Numbered from the stretch's first letter, positions 26,641 to 36,073 are shown. The stretch is 64,000 nucleotides of DNA from Fontisubflavum oceani (GCF_030407165.1 NZ_CP129111.1:2604001-2668000), one strand, 5' to 3'. A program made the numbers and translations. Notes: generated from the sequence alone by a model not told the origin.

Positions 26641-27543
26641 TTACAGTTGCTTTCTGGCACGATTGCGGCGCGTTTCATCCAGGATATTCGCATAATTCGC
26701 AGCAAAGATTAATGCCGCGCCCAAAAACACCGCCAATTGCAGGGGCTCATCATAGAGGATCATGCCCACCAGCGCGATGGCGGGCAGGCGGACAAAGTCA
26801 ACCGGCATGACGACGCTGGCGGGGGCAATGCTGAGCGCCATCGTCATGCAGAAATGCGCCGTCAAGCCCGCGATGCCAACCAGGACAACCCATGGCGCAA
26901 CCGACAGGCTTGGTAGCGCCATCTCGCCATCGATCAGGCAGACGACCAGACCAAAGGCCAATTGGATGGTGGCGAGGTAGAACAGGATGCAGGTGATGCT
27001 TTCGGTGCGGGTCAGGAACTTGGTGAAAATCGCGGTCGCAGCAAAACAGATAGCGGCCAGCGCGGCGGCGATCATCCCTGGTGACAGAGGCACGCTGCCG
27101 GGTTGCAAGACAATCAAGACGCCGACAAACCCCAAGATGCCCACACCGATTTTGAGCCGCGTCAGGCGCTCGCCCAGAAACAGGGCTGCCAAGATCATTA
27201 CCCAAAGGGGCGAGGTGAACTCCAGAGCGAAGACTTGCGCCAGGGGCACGACCGTAATGGCGTAGAACCAGAGGTTTTGGCCGGTGAAATGGGCCAGGTT
27301 GCGGATGCCGTGTAGGCGCAAGTTGCGCCGGGTGATCTGCCCCAACGTGCCGGCCATCCCACCAATCGCCAGCACGAGGATCAGGCTGACCGCTGATCGG
27401 TAGGTCATCAACTCAAACGTATCGAGTTCGACGGCCACGGCGCGGCCCGCAACGGCCATTGCACTGAACGAGATGATCGCGCCGATCATCCAGATCGCCG
27501 CACGACCGGGGTTTGAGGACGGGGCCACTGCTATCTCACTCAT
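26641..27543 (-). CDS. EamA/DMT-family transporter
   Basis: A 300-residue membrane protein with two EamA repeats and ten predicted helices (IWMIGAIISFSAMAVAGRAVAVELDTFELMTYR; SPLWVMILAALFLGERLTRLKIGVGILGFVGVLIVL; second repeat to ALVGMILYDEPLQLAVFLGAALIFAANYANI). It belongs to the same superfamily as the 24345 gene but is not a close copy. The promoter-proximal gap on its left (26500-26640) belongs to the FadL-type gene. Substrate unknown. Confidence 0.86.
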   Translation of the reverse strand: MSEIAVAPSSNPGRAAIWMIGAIISFSAMAVAGRAVAVELDTFELMTYRSAVSLILVLAIGGMAGTLGQITRRNLRLHGIRNLAHFTGQNLWFYAITVVPLAQVFALEFTSPLWVMILAALFLGERLTRLKIGVGILGFVGVLIVLQPGSVPLSPGMIAAALAAICFAATAIFTKFLTRTESITCILFYLATIQLAFGLVVCLIDGEMALPSLSVAPWVVLVGIAGLTAHFCMTMALSIAPASVVMPVDFVRLPAIALVGMILYDEPLQLAVFLGAALIFAANYANILDETRRNRARKQL

Positions 27544-27620
27544 CTCTGATACTCCCCTTCAGCCAATCGGCTGAACCGCCTCAATGCCGATCTTTCGGCG
27601 GCGGGGCAAGCGGCGCGCTG

Positions 27621-28439
27621 CTACAAGCCGTTTGCCTTTGCCTGATCCCAAAGCGCATCCATCTCGGTCAGGTCGCTCTCGGCAGGGGTGCGGCCCAAAT
27701 TGGCCAGCTCCGCTTCGATATAAGCGAACCGTCGCGTGAACTTGCCATTTGCAGCGCGGAGGGCCTCTTCGGCGTCGACGCTGAGATGACGGGCGAGATT
27801 GGCCATCACAAAAAGCAAATCCCCCATTTCCTCTGCGATTTTCTTAGGCGGCATGTGATCCCGCGCCTCGGCCAATTCGCGGGCCTCTTCGGCGATTTTA
27901 TCAACCACCTGGCCAATCTCAGGCCAATCAAATCCCACCCGCGCGGCCCGTTTTTGCAATTTCTCCGCCCGCATCAGCGCAGGCAGATGAAGCGCGACAT
28001 CGTCAAGCACCCCGCCGCGGGCTTTCCCCGCGCGCTCCGCGGCTTTGATCGTCTCCCAATCCCGTATCTGCTGTTCGGCGGATTTCTCGCGGCTCTCGCT
28101 GCCGAAGACATGCGGGTGGCGCGCCACCATCTTGTCGGAAATGGCATCAGCGATGGAGGCGAAATCAAACAGATCCCGCTCGGCCCCGATCTCGGCGTGA
28201 TAGACCACTTGCAACAGGAGATCCCCCAGCTCGCCCTCAAGCTCGTCCCAAGCTTCGCGTTCAATCGCGTCGGCGACCTCATAGGCTTCCTCAATCGTAT
28301 AAGGCGCGATGGTTTGAAAGCTCTGCTCGATATCCCAGGGGCAGCCGGTGTTCGGGTCACGCAAGCGCCGCATGATCTCCAGCAGGCGCGGCATGCCGCC
28401 TTTGGGATCGTGGATCAGGATATCGCTCTCTTCGCGCAT
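27621..28439 (-). CDS. mazG: Nucleoside triphosphate pyrophosphohydrolase MazG
   Basis: A 272-residue two-domain all-alpha NTP pyrophosphohydrolase that hydrolyses nucleoside triphosphates to monophosphates as a house-cleaning activity. The first domain has CPWDIEQSFQTIAPYTIEEAYEVADAIE and WDELEGELGDLLLQVVYHAEIG, the ExxE...ExxD metal site. The second has FDWPEIGQVVDKIAEEARELAEARD and KIAEEMGDLLFVMANLARHL, a repeat of the same pattern. Length and domain pair match full-length MazG. Confidence 0.95.
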   Translation of the reverse strand: MREESDILIHDPKGGMPRLLEIMRRLRDPNTGCPWDIEQSFQTIAPYTIEEAYEVADAIEREAWDELEGELGDLLLQVVYHAEIGAERDLFDFASIADAISDKMVARHPHVFGSESREKSAEQQIRDWETIKAAERAGKARGGVLDDVALHLPALMRAEKLQKRAARVGFDWPEIGQVVDKIAEEARELAEARDHMPPKKIAEEMGDLLFVMANLARHLSVDAEEALRAANGKFTRRFAYIEAELANLGRTPAESDLTEMDALWDQAKANGL

Positions 28440-28505
28440 TGAAGCCTCTCGAATTTTGCGACACTGTTTCGAGGTTCCGGTTGCGTATCAAGGGGAGAAA
28501 CCACC

Positions 28506-29669
28506 ATGGCCGTCATCAATCGTATCGCGGGCTTTGCAGATGAGATGACGGCGTGGCGGCGACATCTGCACCAACACCCGGAATTGCAATTTAACTGCCA
28601 TGAGACGGCCGGATTCGTCGTCGCGCGGTTGCGCGAATTTGGCATCACGGAGATCCATGAGGGGATCGCGACGAGCGGGGTTGTGGCCATTATCGACGGG
28701 CAGGGGGCGGGGCCAACCATCGGGCTCCGCGCGGATATGGATGCGCTGCCAATCGAGGAGGCGACGGGCTTGCCGCATGCTTCAACCAGCCCGGGAAAGA
28801 TGCATGCCTGTGGCCATGACGGGCACACCACGATGTTGCTTGGGGCCGCGAAATATCTGGCTGAGACGCGGAATTTTACCGGTCGTGTGGCGTTGATCTT
28901 TCAACCCGCAGAAGAAGACGGCGGCGGGGCCAATGTGATGTGCCAAGAGGGGATTATGGAGCGGTTCGATATTGCCGAAATCTATGCGCTTCACAATGTG
29001 CCCGGTCTACCCGAGGGACGGATGACGACGACGCCTGGCCCGATCATGGCCGCCGTCGACACATTCCATATCTATGTCACAGGCGTCGGCGGGCATGGAG
29101 CTATGCCCCATGAGACGAAAGACCCGATCATCGCGGCGGTCGGTATGGTGCAGGCGATTCAGACCATCGTGTCGCGGAACCATTATGCGGCGGATGATCT
29201 TGTGGTGTCGGTTACACAAATCCACACCGGGACGGCGGATAATGTGATCCCGGCAGAAGCTTATATCTGTGGCACGGTCCGCACCTTTGACCCTGAGGTC
29301 CAGGCCATGGTGAAGCGCCGGATGGAAGGCATCGTTGCGGGGCAAGCTGCGGCTTATGATGTGGATGTGAAGCTCGACTATCGGGCAGGGTATCCCGCTA
29401 CGGTGAATGACCCCACCAAAGCCGCCTTCGCAAGCACGGTGGCAGAGCAGATCGTGGGCCCAGAGAATGTCGACGGTGCTGCCGGGCGCGAGATGGGGGC
29501 CGAAGACTTCGCCTACATGTTGGAACGCCGGCCCGGAGCCTATTTGTTTCTAGGCCAGGGGGATAGCGCCGGATTGCACCACCCGGAATATGAGTTCAAC
29601 GACGCTATTGCACCCATCGGGGCGAGCTTTTTCGCGAAACTTATTGAGACGGCACAGCCTGTGGCGTGA
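28506..29669 (+). CDS. M20D-family amidohydrolase (hippurate hydrolase-like)
   Basis: A 387-residue cytosolic metallo-amidohydrolase. Landmarks are WRRHLHQHPELQFNCHETAGFV at the start, GLRADMDALPIEEATGLPHAS and MHACGHDGHTTMLLGAAKYL (metal ligands), FQPAEEDGGGANVMCQEG, the dimerisation domain around GVGGHGAMPHETKDPI and VNDPTKAAFAS, and REMGAEDFAYMLERRPGAYLFLG near the end. Relatives cleave N-acyl amino acids such as hippurate or indole-3-acetyl-amino acids; which one is not decidable. It is divergent from mazG with 66 bases between them. Confidence 0.9.
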   Translation: MAVINRIAGFADEMTAWRRHLHQHPELQFNCHETAGFVVARLREFGITEIHEGIATSGVVAIIDGQGAGPTIGLRADMDALPIEEATGLPHASTSPGKMHACGHDGHTTMLLGAAKYLAETRNFTGRVALIFQPAEEDGGGANVMCQEGIMERFDIAEIYALHNVPGLPEGRMTTTPGPIMAAVDTFHIYVTGVGGHGAMPHETKDPIIAAVGMVQAIQTIVSRNHYAADDLVVSVTQIHTGTADNVIPAEAYICGTVRTFDPEVQAMVKRRMEGIVAGQAAAYDVDVKLDYRAGYPATVNDPTKAAFASTVAEQIVGPENVDGAAGREMGAEDFAYMLERRPGAYLFLGQGDSAGLHHPEYEFNDAIAPIGASFFAKLIETAQPVA

Positions 29670-29804
29670 TCAAGGTTTTGGAAGCGGACGAAGCGCCAAT
29701 ACGCTGCGGCTGCGCCAATGGCTTTTTCAAGATTGCTTTCGACAAACTCGACCTAAAAGTCAAAAGTTGAGGATGCAGCGTTACTTCAAAATGCATAACC
29801 TAAA

Positions 29805-30140
29805 CTAAATTCGATGCACCTCGCCATCAGCGTCGGTAAGGGCGCAAACGTGATTGCGATTGGTGACTACGGATATGGTTTTGTTGACGTCATATCTAAC
29901 GTGGCTGAATCTCGGACCGAGAGGTGTGGTGTATTGAAAAGTATCGCAAAAATGCGTCAACTCAGGAAAGAACGCAGTTTCAAAGGGTTCGCCAAGTATT
30001 GATCGAACCTCTTGCTGCTTCATACCCACGAATATATCTGCAAGACCCAGATGTTCACTTTCCACAGGATTTGTACCGCAGCCTGAAAGCTTTACAGCGG
30101 AAAAGAGGATTAAGACTAAACTGCCAACATCCTTCATCAT
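29805..30140 (-). CDS. Small BamE/SmpA-like lipoprotein
   Basis: A 111-residue predicted lipoprotein. The signal MKDVGSLVLILFSAVKLSGCG ends in an LSGC lipobox. The mature part has a BamE-like helix-strand motif (IFVGMKQQEVRSILGEPFETAFFPEL) followed by strands (FSHVRYDVNKTISVVTN). The gene lies in a stretch (about 29690-30300) visibly richer in A and T than its surroundings, with non-typical codon choice, suggesting recent acquisition. It is shorter than and only loosely similar to true BamE, so its role is unknown. Confidence 0.6.
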   Translation of the reverse strand: MMKDVGSLVLILFSAVKLSGCGTNPVESEHLGLADIFVGMKQQEVRSILGEPFETAFFPELTHFCDTFQYTTPLGPRFSHVRYDVNKTISVVTNRNHVCALTDADGEVHRI

Positions 30141-30309
30141 CTTTCACTTCCAAGCGTCCAACCCGTGAAACGATTCCTAGGTCATGCCGACAGAGTCAGT
30201 CAATTTCTGATTTGCTCTTCCTCGGAAGCCTCAGGCCGTACCAATTTGTAAAACTGCCATTTAAGTACAATGCAGAATCAAGCACTTTCGGCTCAGAGCC
30301 GCCATTCGC

Positions 30310-30816
30310 CTAGTGCTTCTCTGCCCTCAGGTAGCGCCGCATGCCGTAAAGCAACGGGCTGCCTTCTGGTGCGGTCACGACCTTATCGACCGCGCCGATG
30401 CAGATGTGGTGTGTGCCGTGTTTTTCCGCAGAGACCAAGACGCAATCGAAGCTCACCAGAGCCTCAACCAAACGCGGTGCGCCGGATGGCATCGCCTCAA
30501 TCTCGGTGCAGTTGAACTTGTCACCACCGGGCGCGGGCAGGCGGCTGGAGAACACGTCCGACACATCATTCTGATCGATCCGCAGCACATTGATACAGAA
30601 ACAGCCATTTTCCAGGATCAAGGGCAGGGCGCTCGATGACGCATTTACGCAGGCCAACATCGTCGGCCGTTCACCATCGGCCGAGATCGACGTCATCGCG
30701 CTGACCGTGACACCCGCGCGCCCGGCGGGGCCGTCAGTGGTCACCACGCTGACCGAGGCCGCGGCCCGGCTCATGCCTTCGATAAAATCATCGCGCAATG
30801 TGGGTGTATCGCTCAT
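30310..30816 (-). CDS. Flavin reductase-like FMN-binding protein
   Basis: A 168-residue protein of the flavin reductase domain family (HpaC/RutF type), with FIEGMSRAAASVSVVTTDGPAGRAGVTVSAMTSISADGERPTMLACVN (FMN-binding N-terminal part), CFCINVLRIDQNDVSDVFS and FDCVLVSAEKHGTHHICIGAVDKV. Such proteins supply reduced FMN to a monooxygenase or act alone. No monooxygenase is adjacent, so its partner is not known. Confidence 0.85.
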   Translation of the reverse strand: MSDTPTLRDDFIEGMSRAAASVSVVTTDGPAGRAGVTVSAMTSISADGERPTMLACVNASSSALPLILENGCFCINVLRIDQNDVSDVFSSRLPAPGGDKFNCTEIEAMPSGAPRLVEALVSFDCVLVSAEKHGTHHICIGAVDKVVTAPEGSPLLYGMRRYLRAEKH

Positions 30817-30949
30817 CTGTCGTCTCCGCCCGTCCCTAAGTCGCCTGCATGCCTCGGCTGAGACATAGGTGCAAGCGGACGGGTGTCATTATTCGCGCTT
30901 GAGTTTTTTCCGCCCCGCCTGCCAGATGTGGCAAAGCGGAGGGCGCGGC

Positions 30950-31915
30950 ATGGCATTGGAAGACTCAAAAACCCAAGTGGATCTGTCGCTGACCCGAGAG
31001 GGGCTGAAGGGTCTGGCCCATGAAAACGCTTTCGGCGGCATCCCTAGTTTTCTGCGTCGACGCTACACCAAAGACTTGACCGGCGTCGATGTGGCGATCA
31101 CCGGCGTGCCGTTCGATCAGGCGGTGACCAACCGCTCCGGCACACGGCTTGGCCCGCGTGCGATCCGAGAGGCGTCGTCTTTGCAGCCGTTCGACCCGCC
31201 TTATGGCTGGGACGGGTATTCGCCGCTGGAAGAGCTGGCCGTCGTCGATTACGGCGATTTGGCCTTCGATTATGCCCAGACTGGTAGTTTCCCAAAGTTG
31301 TTACAGGCCCATATCGAGCGGATTTTGGCCGCCGATGTGGCGGCCATCTCGCTTGGTGGAGATCATTCGATCACCTTGCCGATCCTGCGCGCCCATGCTG
31401 CGAAACATGGACCGCTGGCATTGATCCAGGTGGATGCGCATACCGATACCTGGCCCGAGTTCGACCCCAAGACGCGGATTGACCACGGGACCTTCTGCTA
31501 CACGGCGGTGAAAGAGGGGCTGATCGATGTGGCGCGCTCGGTCCATGTGGGCATCCGTACGGTGGTTGCGGACAATCTGGGGATCGAGATTATCGACGCG
31601 CGGCAAGTGCATGAACGCGGGCCTTCGGCCGTCGCGGAGCGGGTCCGCACCGTGGTGGGCGAGGCCCCGGTCTATCTGAGCTTCGACATTGACGGATTGG
31701 ACCCGGCCTTCGCCCCGGGGACCGGAACGCCGGTTTGGGGCGGCCTCAGTTCGGGCCAAGCAGCGATTTTCCTGCGCGATTTGGCAGGGATCAACTTGGT
31801 CGGCGGCGATGTGGTCGAGGTGTCGCCGCCTTATGACACCGGCGGGATCACGGCGGTCGCGGCGGCGCATGTCGCCATGGAGCTCCTGTGTCTTTGGGGG
31901 TGGACCCGGCGCTGA
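30950..31915 (+). CDS. speB: Agmatinase / ureohydrolase
   Basis: A 321-residue Mn-dependent ureohydrolase of the arginase superfamily. The metal-binding motifs are present in order: ISLGGDHSITLPILRAHA, LIQVDAHTDTWPEFD and LSFDIDGLDPAFAPGTGTPVWGGLSS. The N-terminal FGGIPSFLRRR is typical of agmatinases that make putrescine, though guanidinobutyrase and guanidinopropionase are near relatives. The start at 30950 follows a GCGGAGGG site; an in-frame ATG about 80 bases upstream lacks family similarity. Confidence 0.87.
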   Translation: MALEDSKTQVDLSLTREGLKGLAHENAFGGIPSFLRRRYTKDLTGVDVAITGVPFDQAVTNRSGTRLGPRAIREASSLQPFDPPYGWDGYSPLEELAVVDYGDLAFDYAQTGSFPKLLQAHIERILAADVAAISLGGDHSITLPILRAHAAKHGPLALIQVDAHTDTWPEFDPKTRIDHGTFCYTAVKEGLIDVARSVHVGIRTVVADNLGIEIIDARQVHERGPSAVAERVRTVVGEAPVYLSFDIDGLDPAFAPGTGTPVWGGLSSGQAAIFLRDLAGINLVGGDVVEVSPPYDTGGITAVAAAHVAMELLCLWGWTRR

Positions 31916-32012
31916 AGACACGGGTGCCGTTCAAACCTGGGCGAGCCTACTAGAAAGAATCGCCGAGGGGGCCTATGCCGAATGCAGGGACTCCATCGGA
32001 CGCGACGGCATC

Positions 32013-32927
32013 ATGACCGGACGGCAACGATCATCGGAAAAGAGACAGGTGGCACGCGAGATCAGCTATGCCTCCTCCGCCGCATCGCGTGGTGGGCGGG
32101 CGATGATCCGGGTTCTGGAAAACGCGACCGGACGCCTTGGCTTGATCAAGCTGGCCGACGGCTATGACGAGGATGTGCGCAAGGGCCGGGATTTCTGGGA
32201 GGTGATGGTCGAGCGTTATGGGCTGGAGCTGGAGATAACCGGCGGCAGCCTCTCGAACATCCCTGCCGAGGGGCCGGTCGTGGCGATTGCAAACCACCCA
32301 TATGGCATTCTCGATGGTCTGATGATGGGCCATATCCTCAGCAAGGCGCGGGGCGACTTCCGCATTTTGGCTCATCGCGTGTTTCGCAAAGCGGAAGATC
32401 TGGACCGGATCATTTTGCCGATCTCCTTCGACGAGACAAAAGAAGCGGTACAGCTCAACATTCAAACCCGGAAAGATGCCCTGCGCTACTTGGCCGATGG
32501 CGGGATTATCGGGATTTTCCCCGGCGGGACGGTCTCAACCGCGAATAAGCCGTTTGGCCGACCGATGGACCCGAATTGGCGTGGCTTCACGGCGCGGATG
32601 ATCGCGAAATCCGAAGCCACGGTCGTCCCGATCTATTTCGATGGTCACAACTCACGCCTTTTTCAACTGATGAGTCATTTGCACTCGACGTTGCGTATGG
32701 GGATGCTGATCAAAGAGTTCCGCTCGCGGATCAACTCGCCGGTGAAAGTGGTGATTGGGGAGCCGATCCCGCGCGCCGATCTCGAACCATATGCAAAAGA
32801 CACCCGCGCGATGATGGATTTCCTGCGCGAAGCGACCTATGGGTTAAGCCCGGATCCGCTGAACCCAAGCGAGATCGGGTTTGAGTTCGAAGACAAGCAC
32901 CGGGACGGGCCCCGGGAAAGGTATTGA
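32013..32927 (+). CDS. Lysophospholipid acyltransferase (PlsC/LPLAT) family protein
   Basis: A 304-residue acyltransferase. The conserved blocks are VVAIANHPYGILDGLMMGHIL (His/Asp catalytic block, here H-x5-D rather than the usual H-x4-D), GIIGIFPGGTVSTANKPFGRPMDPNW (glycerol-phosphate binding block) and ATVVPIYFDGHNSRLFQLMSHL. Relatives include acyltransferases acting on phospholipids or ornithine lipids. The start at 32013 is chosen because upstream in-frame sequence reads through the agmatinase gene. It lies eight bases before murI and is probably co-transcribed. Confidence 0.75.
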   Translation: MTGRQRSSEKRQVAREISYASSAASRGGRAMIRVLENATGRLGLIKLADGYDEDVRKGRDFWEVMVERYGLELEITGGSLSNIPAEGPVVAIANHPYGILDGLMMGHILSKARGDFRILAHRVFRKAEDLDRIILPISFDETKEAVQLNIQTRKDALRYLADGGIIGIFPGGTVSTANKPFGRPMDPNWRGFTARMIAKSEATVVPIYFDGHNSRLFQLMSHLHSTLRMGMLIKEFRSRINSPVKVVIGEPIPRADLEPYAKDTRAMMDFLREATYGLSPDPLNPSEIGFEFEDKHRDGPRERY

Positions 32928-32934
32928 GGCGCAG

Positions 32935-33750
32935 ATGGCCGTCGGAATTTTTGACAGCGGGTTGGGCGGATTGACCGTTCTGGATGCGGTAAGCAAGCGC
33001 CTGCCTGAGGTGCCGTTTGTGTATTTCGGTGACAATGCGCATACGCCCTATGGGGTGCGCGATGCCGATGACGTCTATGAGTTGACCACGGCCGGGGTGC
33101 AGCAGCTCTTCGACGCCGGGTGTGATCTGGTGATCTTGGCCTGCAACACGGCGTCGGCGGCGGCTTTGCGCCGGATGCAAGAGGGCTGGGTGCCCGAGGA
33201 CAAACGCGTCTTGGGGGTATTTGTGCCGCTCATCGAAGCGCTGACCGAGCGGAATTGGGGCGACAACTCCCCACCACGCGAGGTGGCTGTCAAACATGTG
33301 GCGCTCTTTGCAACGCCCGCAACGGTGTCGAGCCGCGCTTTCCAGCGGGAATTGGCGTTTCGTGCCATAGGGGTAGACGTCGAAGCTCAACCTTGTGGTG
33401 GTGTGGTCGACGCGATCGAAGATGGCGATATGATCTTGGCCGAAGCCCTGGTGCGAAGCCATGTGGAAGCGTTGCAACGGCGGATGCCGAAGCCGGAGGC
33501 CGCCATTCTTGGCTGCACCCATTATCCGATCCTGGAGGACGTGTTCCGCGACGCGCTTGGCCCCGATGTGGCGGTCTATTCGCAAGCCGATTTGGTGGCC
33601 GAAAGCCTTGCCGATTACCTGGAGCGGCATCCCGACAAACTGGGCGCCGGGACCGAGGCCAAGTTTCTGACGACCGGCGATCCCAAACGGGTCGGCGCGA
33701 AGGCGGTTCAGTTCCTGCGACGCTCGATCTCATTCGATGCGGCGGCTTAG
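32935..33750 (+). CDS. murI: Glutamate racemase
   Basis: A 271-residue cofactor-independent racemase that makes D-glutamate for peptidoglycan. It begins AVGIFDSGLGGLTVLDAV and contains VYFGDNAHTPYG, both catalytic Cys motifs (LVILACNTASAAAL and AAILGCTHYPILEDVF) and the Asp/Glu residues around them. Normal length. Translation starts seven bases after the acyltransferase stop. Confidence 0.95.
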   Translation: MAVGIFDSGLGGLTVLDAVSKRLPEVPFVYFGDNAHTPYGVRDADDVYELTTAGVQQLFDAGCDLVILACNTASAAALRRMQEGWVPEDKRVLGVFVPLIEALTERNWGDNSPPREVAVKHVALFATPATVSSRAFQRELAFRAIGVDVEAQPCGGVVDAIEDGDMILAEALVRSHVEALQRRMPKPEAAILGCTHYPILEDVFRDALGPDVAVYSQADLVAESLADYLERHPDKLGAGTEAKFLTTGDPKRVGAKAVQFLRRSISFDAAA

Positions 33751-33856
33751 CGGGCAGCGTTCCATCAGACCGGCCAGAGGCTCAGTAGTGATCCTGATTT
33801 GATCCCACCTCCGAATTGGCATACTCCCCGCAGAGTACCATCACGAGGCCAAATCC

Positions 33857-34885
33857 ATGACCCATTCCATCGCCATTCTCGGCGCTTCCGGCTATACCGG
33901 GGCAGAGCTTGTTCGGCTGATCTCCACCCATCCCGAGCTGCGCATTGCCGCGCTGACGGGGGATCGCAAAGCCGGGATGGCGATGAGCGATGTGTTCCCG
34001 TTCTTGCGGCATTTGGATCTGCCTGTGCTGCAGAAGATCGACGAGGTCGATTTCTCGGCCATCGATTTGGCGTTTTGCGCGCTACCGCATGCCACATCGC
34101 AGAATGTTATCAAGACACTGCCAGCTGATCTTAAGGTTATCGATCTCTCCGCGGATTTCAGGCTCCGTGACCCGGAGGCTTACCAAAAATGGTATGGCAA
34201 ACCGCATGACGCGCCCGAGTTACAGGCCGAGGCCGTCTATGGTTTAACCGAATTCTATCGGGATCAAATCAAGACGGCGCGGCTGGTCGCGGGCACGGGG
34301 TGCAATGCGGCAACCGGGCAATATGCCTTGGTGCCGCTGCTCAAGGCCGGTGTGATCGACCCCGATGAAATCATCATCAATCTGATCACCGGCGTTTCCG
34401 GAGCGGGGCGGAGCCTCAAAGAAAACCTGCTGCACGCGGAACTGTCGGAAGGCGCGAATGCCTATGCGCTTGGCGGCACCCATCGGCATTTGGGTGAATT
34501 TGACCAGGAATTCAGTGCCTTGGCTGGTCGGCCCGTGCAGGTTCAATTCACACCACATCTTGCGCCGATGAACCGGGGCATCCTCGCGACCGTTTATGTC
34601 AAAGGCGACGGGCAGGCGGTCTATGAGACGCTCAGCCAAGCCTACGCAGCGGAACCATTCATCCAGGTGCTGCCTTTTGGCGCAGCCCCCTCGACACATG
34701 ACGTGCGCGGGTCCAATTATGTGCATGTCGGTGTGGCGGCGGACCGGCGGGATGGGCGCGCGCAAGTATTTGTGGCGCTGGATAATCTGACCAAAGGGTC
34801 CTCTGGTCAGGCGTTGCAAAACGCCAACCTGATGCTGGGGATCGCGGAGACGACGGGGCTGACCATGGCGCCGCTCTTTCCGTAA
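33857..34885 (+). CDS. argC: N-acetyl-gamma-glutamyl-phosphate reductase
   Basis: A 342-residue NADP-dependent enzyme of arginine synthesis. It shows the Rossmann start IAILGASGYTGAELVRLIS, the catalytic Cys in RLVAGTGCNAATGQYALVPL, HRHLGEFDQEF (catalytic His region) and FTPHLAPMNRGILATVYV. Type 1 ArgC length. It precedes ccmE by 13 bases. Confidence 0.96.
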   Translation: MTHSIAILGASGYTGAELVRLISTHPELRIAALTGDRKAGMAMSDVFPFLRHLDLPVLQKIDEVDFSAIDLAFCALPHATSQNVIKTLPADLKVIDLSADFRLRDPEAYQKWYGKPHDAPELQAEAVYGLTEFYRDQIKTARLVAGTGCNAATGQYALVPLLKAGVIDPDEIIINLITGVSGAGRSLKENLLHAELSEGANAYALGGTHRHLGEFDQEFSALAGRPVQVQFTPHLAPMNRGILATVYVKGDGQAVYETLSQAYAAEPFIQVLPFGAAPSTHDVRGSNYVHVGVAADRRDGRAQVFVALDNLTKGSSGQALQNANLMLGIAETTGLTMAPLFP

Positions 34886-34898
34886 AGAGGAGGTGGCC

Positions 34899-35345
34899 AT
34901 GCGAGGCCTAAAGAAACAGCGCCGGATTCAAGTGATCATGCTGGCGATTGTCTGTCTGGCCGGCGCTGCCGCGCTGATCGGTTATGGCTTCCGCGATGGT
35001 ATCAACTTCTTCCGCCCGCCATCGGATATCGTTGCGGCGCCACCGCCGCCGACCGAGGTATTCCGCATCGGCGGCTTGGTCGAGGATGGCACCTTGGTGC
35101 GCGGCCAGGGCGAAACCATCACCTTCAATGTAACCGATGGCGGCGCATCCGTGGCGGTGGCCTATACCGGCGTGTTGCCCGATCTCTTCGGGGAGGGCGA
35201 GGGGATGGTTGGCACCGGATCCTATGTGGACGGGGTGTTCCAGGCGACCGAGATCCTGGCACGCCATGATGAGACCTATATGCCCGCCGAAGTCATCGAT
35301 GCCTTACAAGATCAGGGCGTATATCGCGATCCGAACGAAAGCTGA
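34899..35345 (+). CDS. ccmE: Cytochrome c maturation haem chaperone CcmE
   Basis: A 148-residue periplasmic haem chaperone anchored by an N-terminal helix (IQVIMLAIVCLAGAAALIGYGF). The beta-barrel domain has FRIGGLVEDGTLVRG, ITFNVTDGGASVAVAYTGVLPDLFGEGEG, and the haem-binding His in ATEILARHDETYMPAEV followed by the Tyr of the usual HxxxY motif. The start at 34899 has GAGGAGG upstream. In many relatives ccmF and ccmH follow; here they do not. Confidence 0.93.
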   Translation: MRGLKKQRRIQVIMLAIVCLAGAAALIGYGFRDGINFFRPPSDIVAAPPPPTEVFRIGGLVEDGTLVRGQGETITFNVTDGGASVAVAYTGVLPDLFGEGEGMVGTGSYVDGVFQATEILARHDETYMPAEVIDALQDQGVYRDPNES

Positions 35346-35461
35346 CGGCGGCGCGTCTTAGGCATGCCGACCTTGGTGGTCGTTTGGCTGTGTTCAAGGT
35401 TTCTTTACCTTTCTGCGGCAGTCTTCCCCTCAGTTGAACCACTGAGCATGGAGGGCGAGCC

Positions 35462-36073
35462 ATGCAGTCGGTTCACCAAATTGCATCCGAAATCCTCGAC
35501 CGCGAAGGCGGTTTTGTGAATGATCCCGATGATCCCGGCGGGGCGACGAATTTTGGCGTTACGATTCACACGATGCGGCGCTTGGGTCTCGATCTGACCG
35601 GCGACGGCGCGGTGTCGGTGGCGGATGTCCAGGCGCTGACCCGGGCGCAGGCGCAAGAAGTTTTCATTGAGCACTACTTTGAACGACCCTCGATCGACCA
35701 GCTGCCCGACGTGCTGCACGCGACCGTGTTCGATATGTATGTGAATGCCGGAGCCAATGCGGTGACGCTTTTGCAGCGGTTGCTGCGGGATATGGGGCTC
35801 GAGATCATCGTTGATGGGGTGATTGGGCCGCAGACAATCCGCGCGGCCCACGCGGCTGAGACGCAGGCGCCCGATCATCTGGTCGATGCTTACGGGATTG
35901 CCCGGCGAAACTACTACTACCGTTTGGGAGATCACCGTCCAGCGAGCCGAAAGTATGCCCGCCGCCGCGATGGGGGCAAAGGTGGTTGGATTCGCCGGGC
36001 CGAAGAATTCATCTCGCCCCGCTACCATCTGAGCGACGCTGAACATCACGCCCGGGTGTCGGCATGGGATTGA
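35462..36073 (+). CDS. GH108-type endolysin (N-acetylmuramidase), GTA lysis-type
   Basis: A 203-residue lysozyme of glycoside hydrolase family 108 (DUF847) with C-terminal peptidoglycan-binding region. The catalytic Glu motif REGGFVNDPDDPGGATNFGVT is at the N terminus. VFIEHYFERPSIDQLPDVLHATVFDMYVNAG and DGVIGPQTIRAA are family text. There is no signal peptide, so it needs a holin for export; the next gene overlaps by ten bases and encodes one. The pair matches the endolysin/holin operon known to release gene transfer agents in Rhodobacter (rcc00555/rcc00556), which lies apart from the GTA structural cluster. GGAGGG lies before the start. Confidence 0.85.
   Translation: MQSVHQIASEILDREGGFVNDPDDPGGATNFGVTIHTMRRLGLDLTGDGAVSVADVQALTRAQAQEVFIEHYFERPSIDQLPDVLHATVFDMYVNAGANAVTLLQRLLRDMGLEIIVDGVIGPQTIRAAHAAETQAPDHLVDAYGIARRNYYYRLGDHRPASRKYARRRDGGKGGWIRRAEEFISPRYHLSDAEHHARVSAWD

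Noticed and set aside
35346..35461. CtrA-type site before the endolysin
   Set aside because: No TTAA-N7-TTAA pattern or even a TTAA half-site could be found in this gap.
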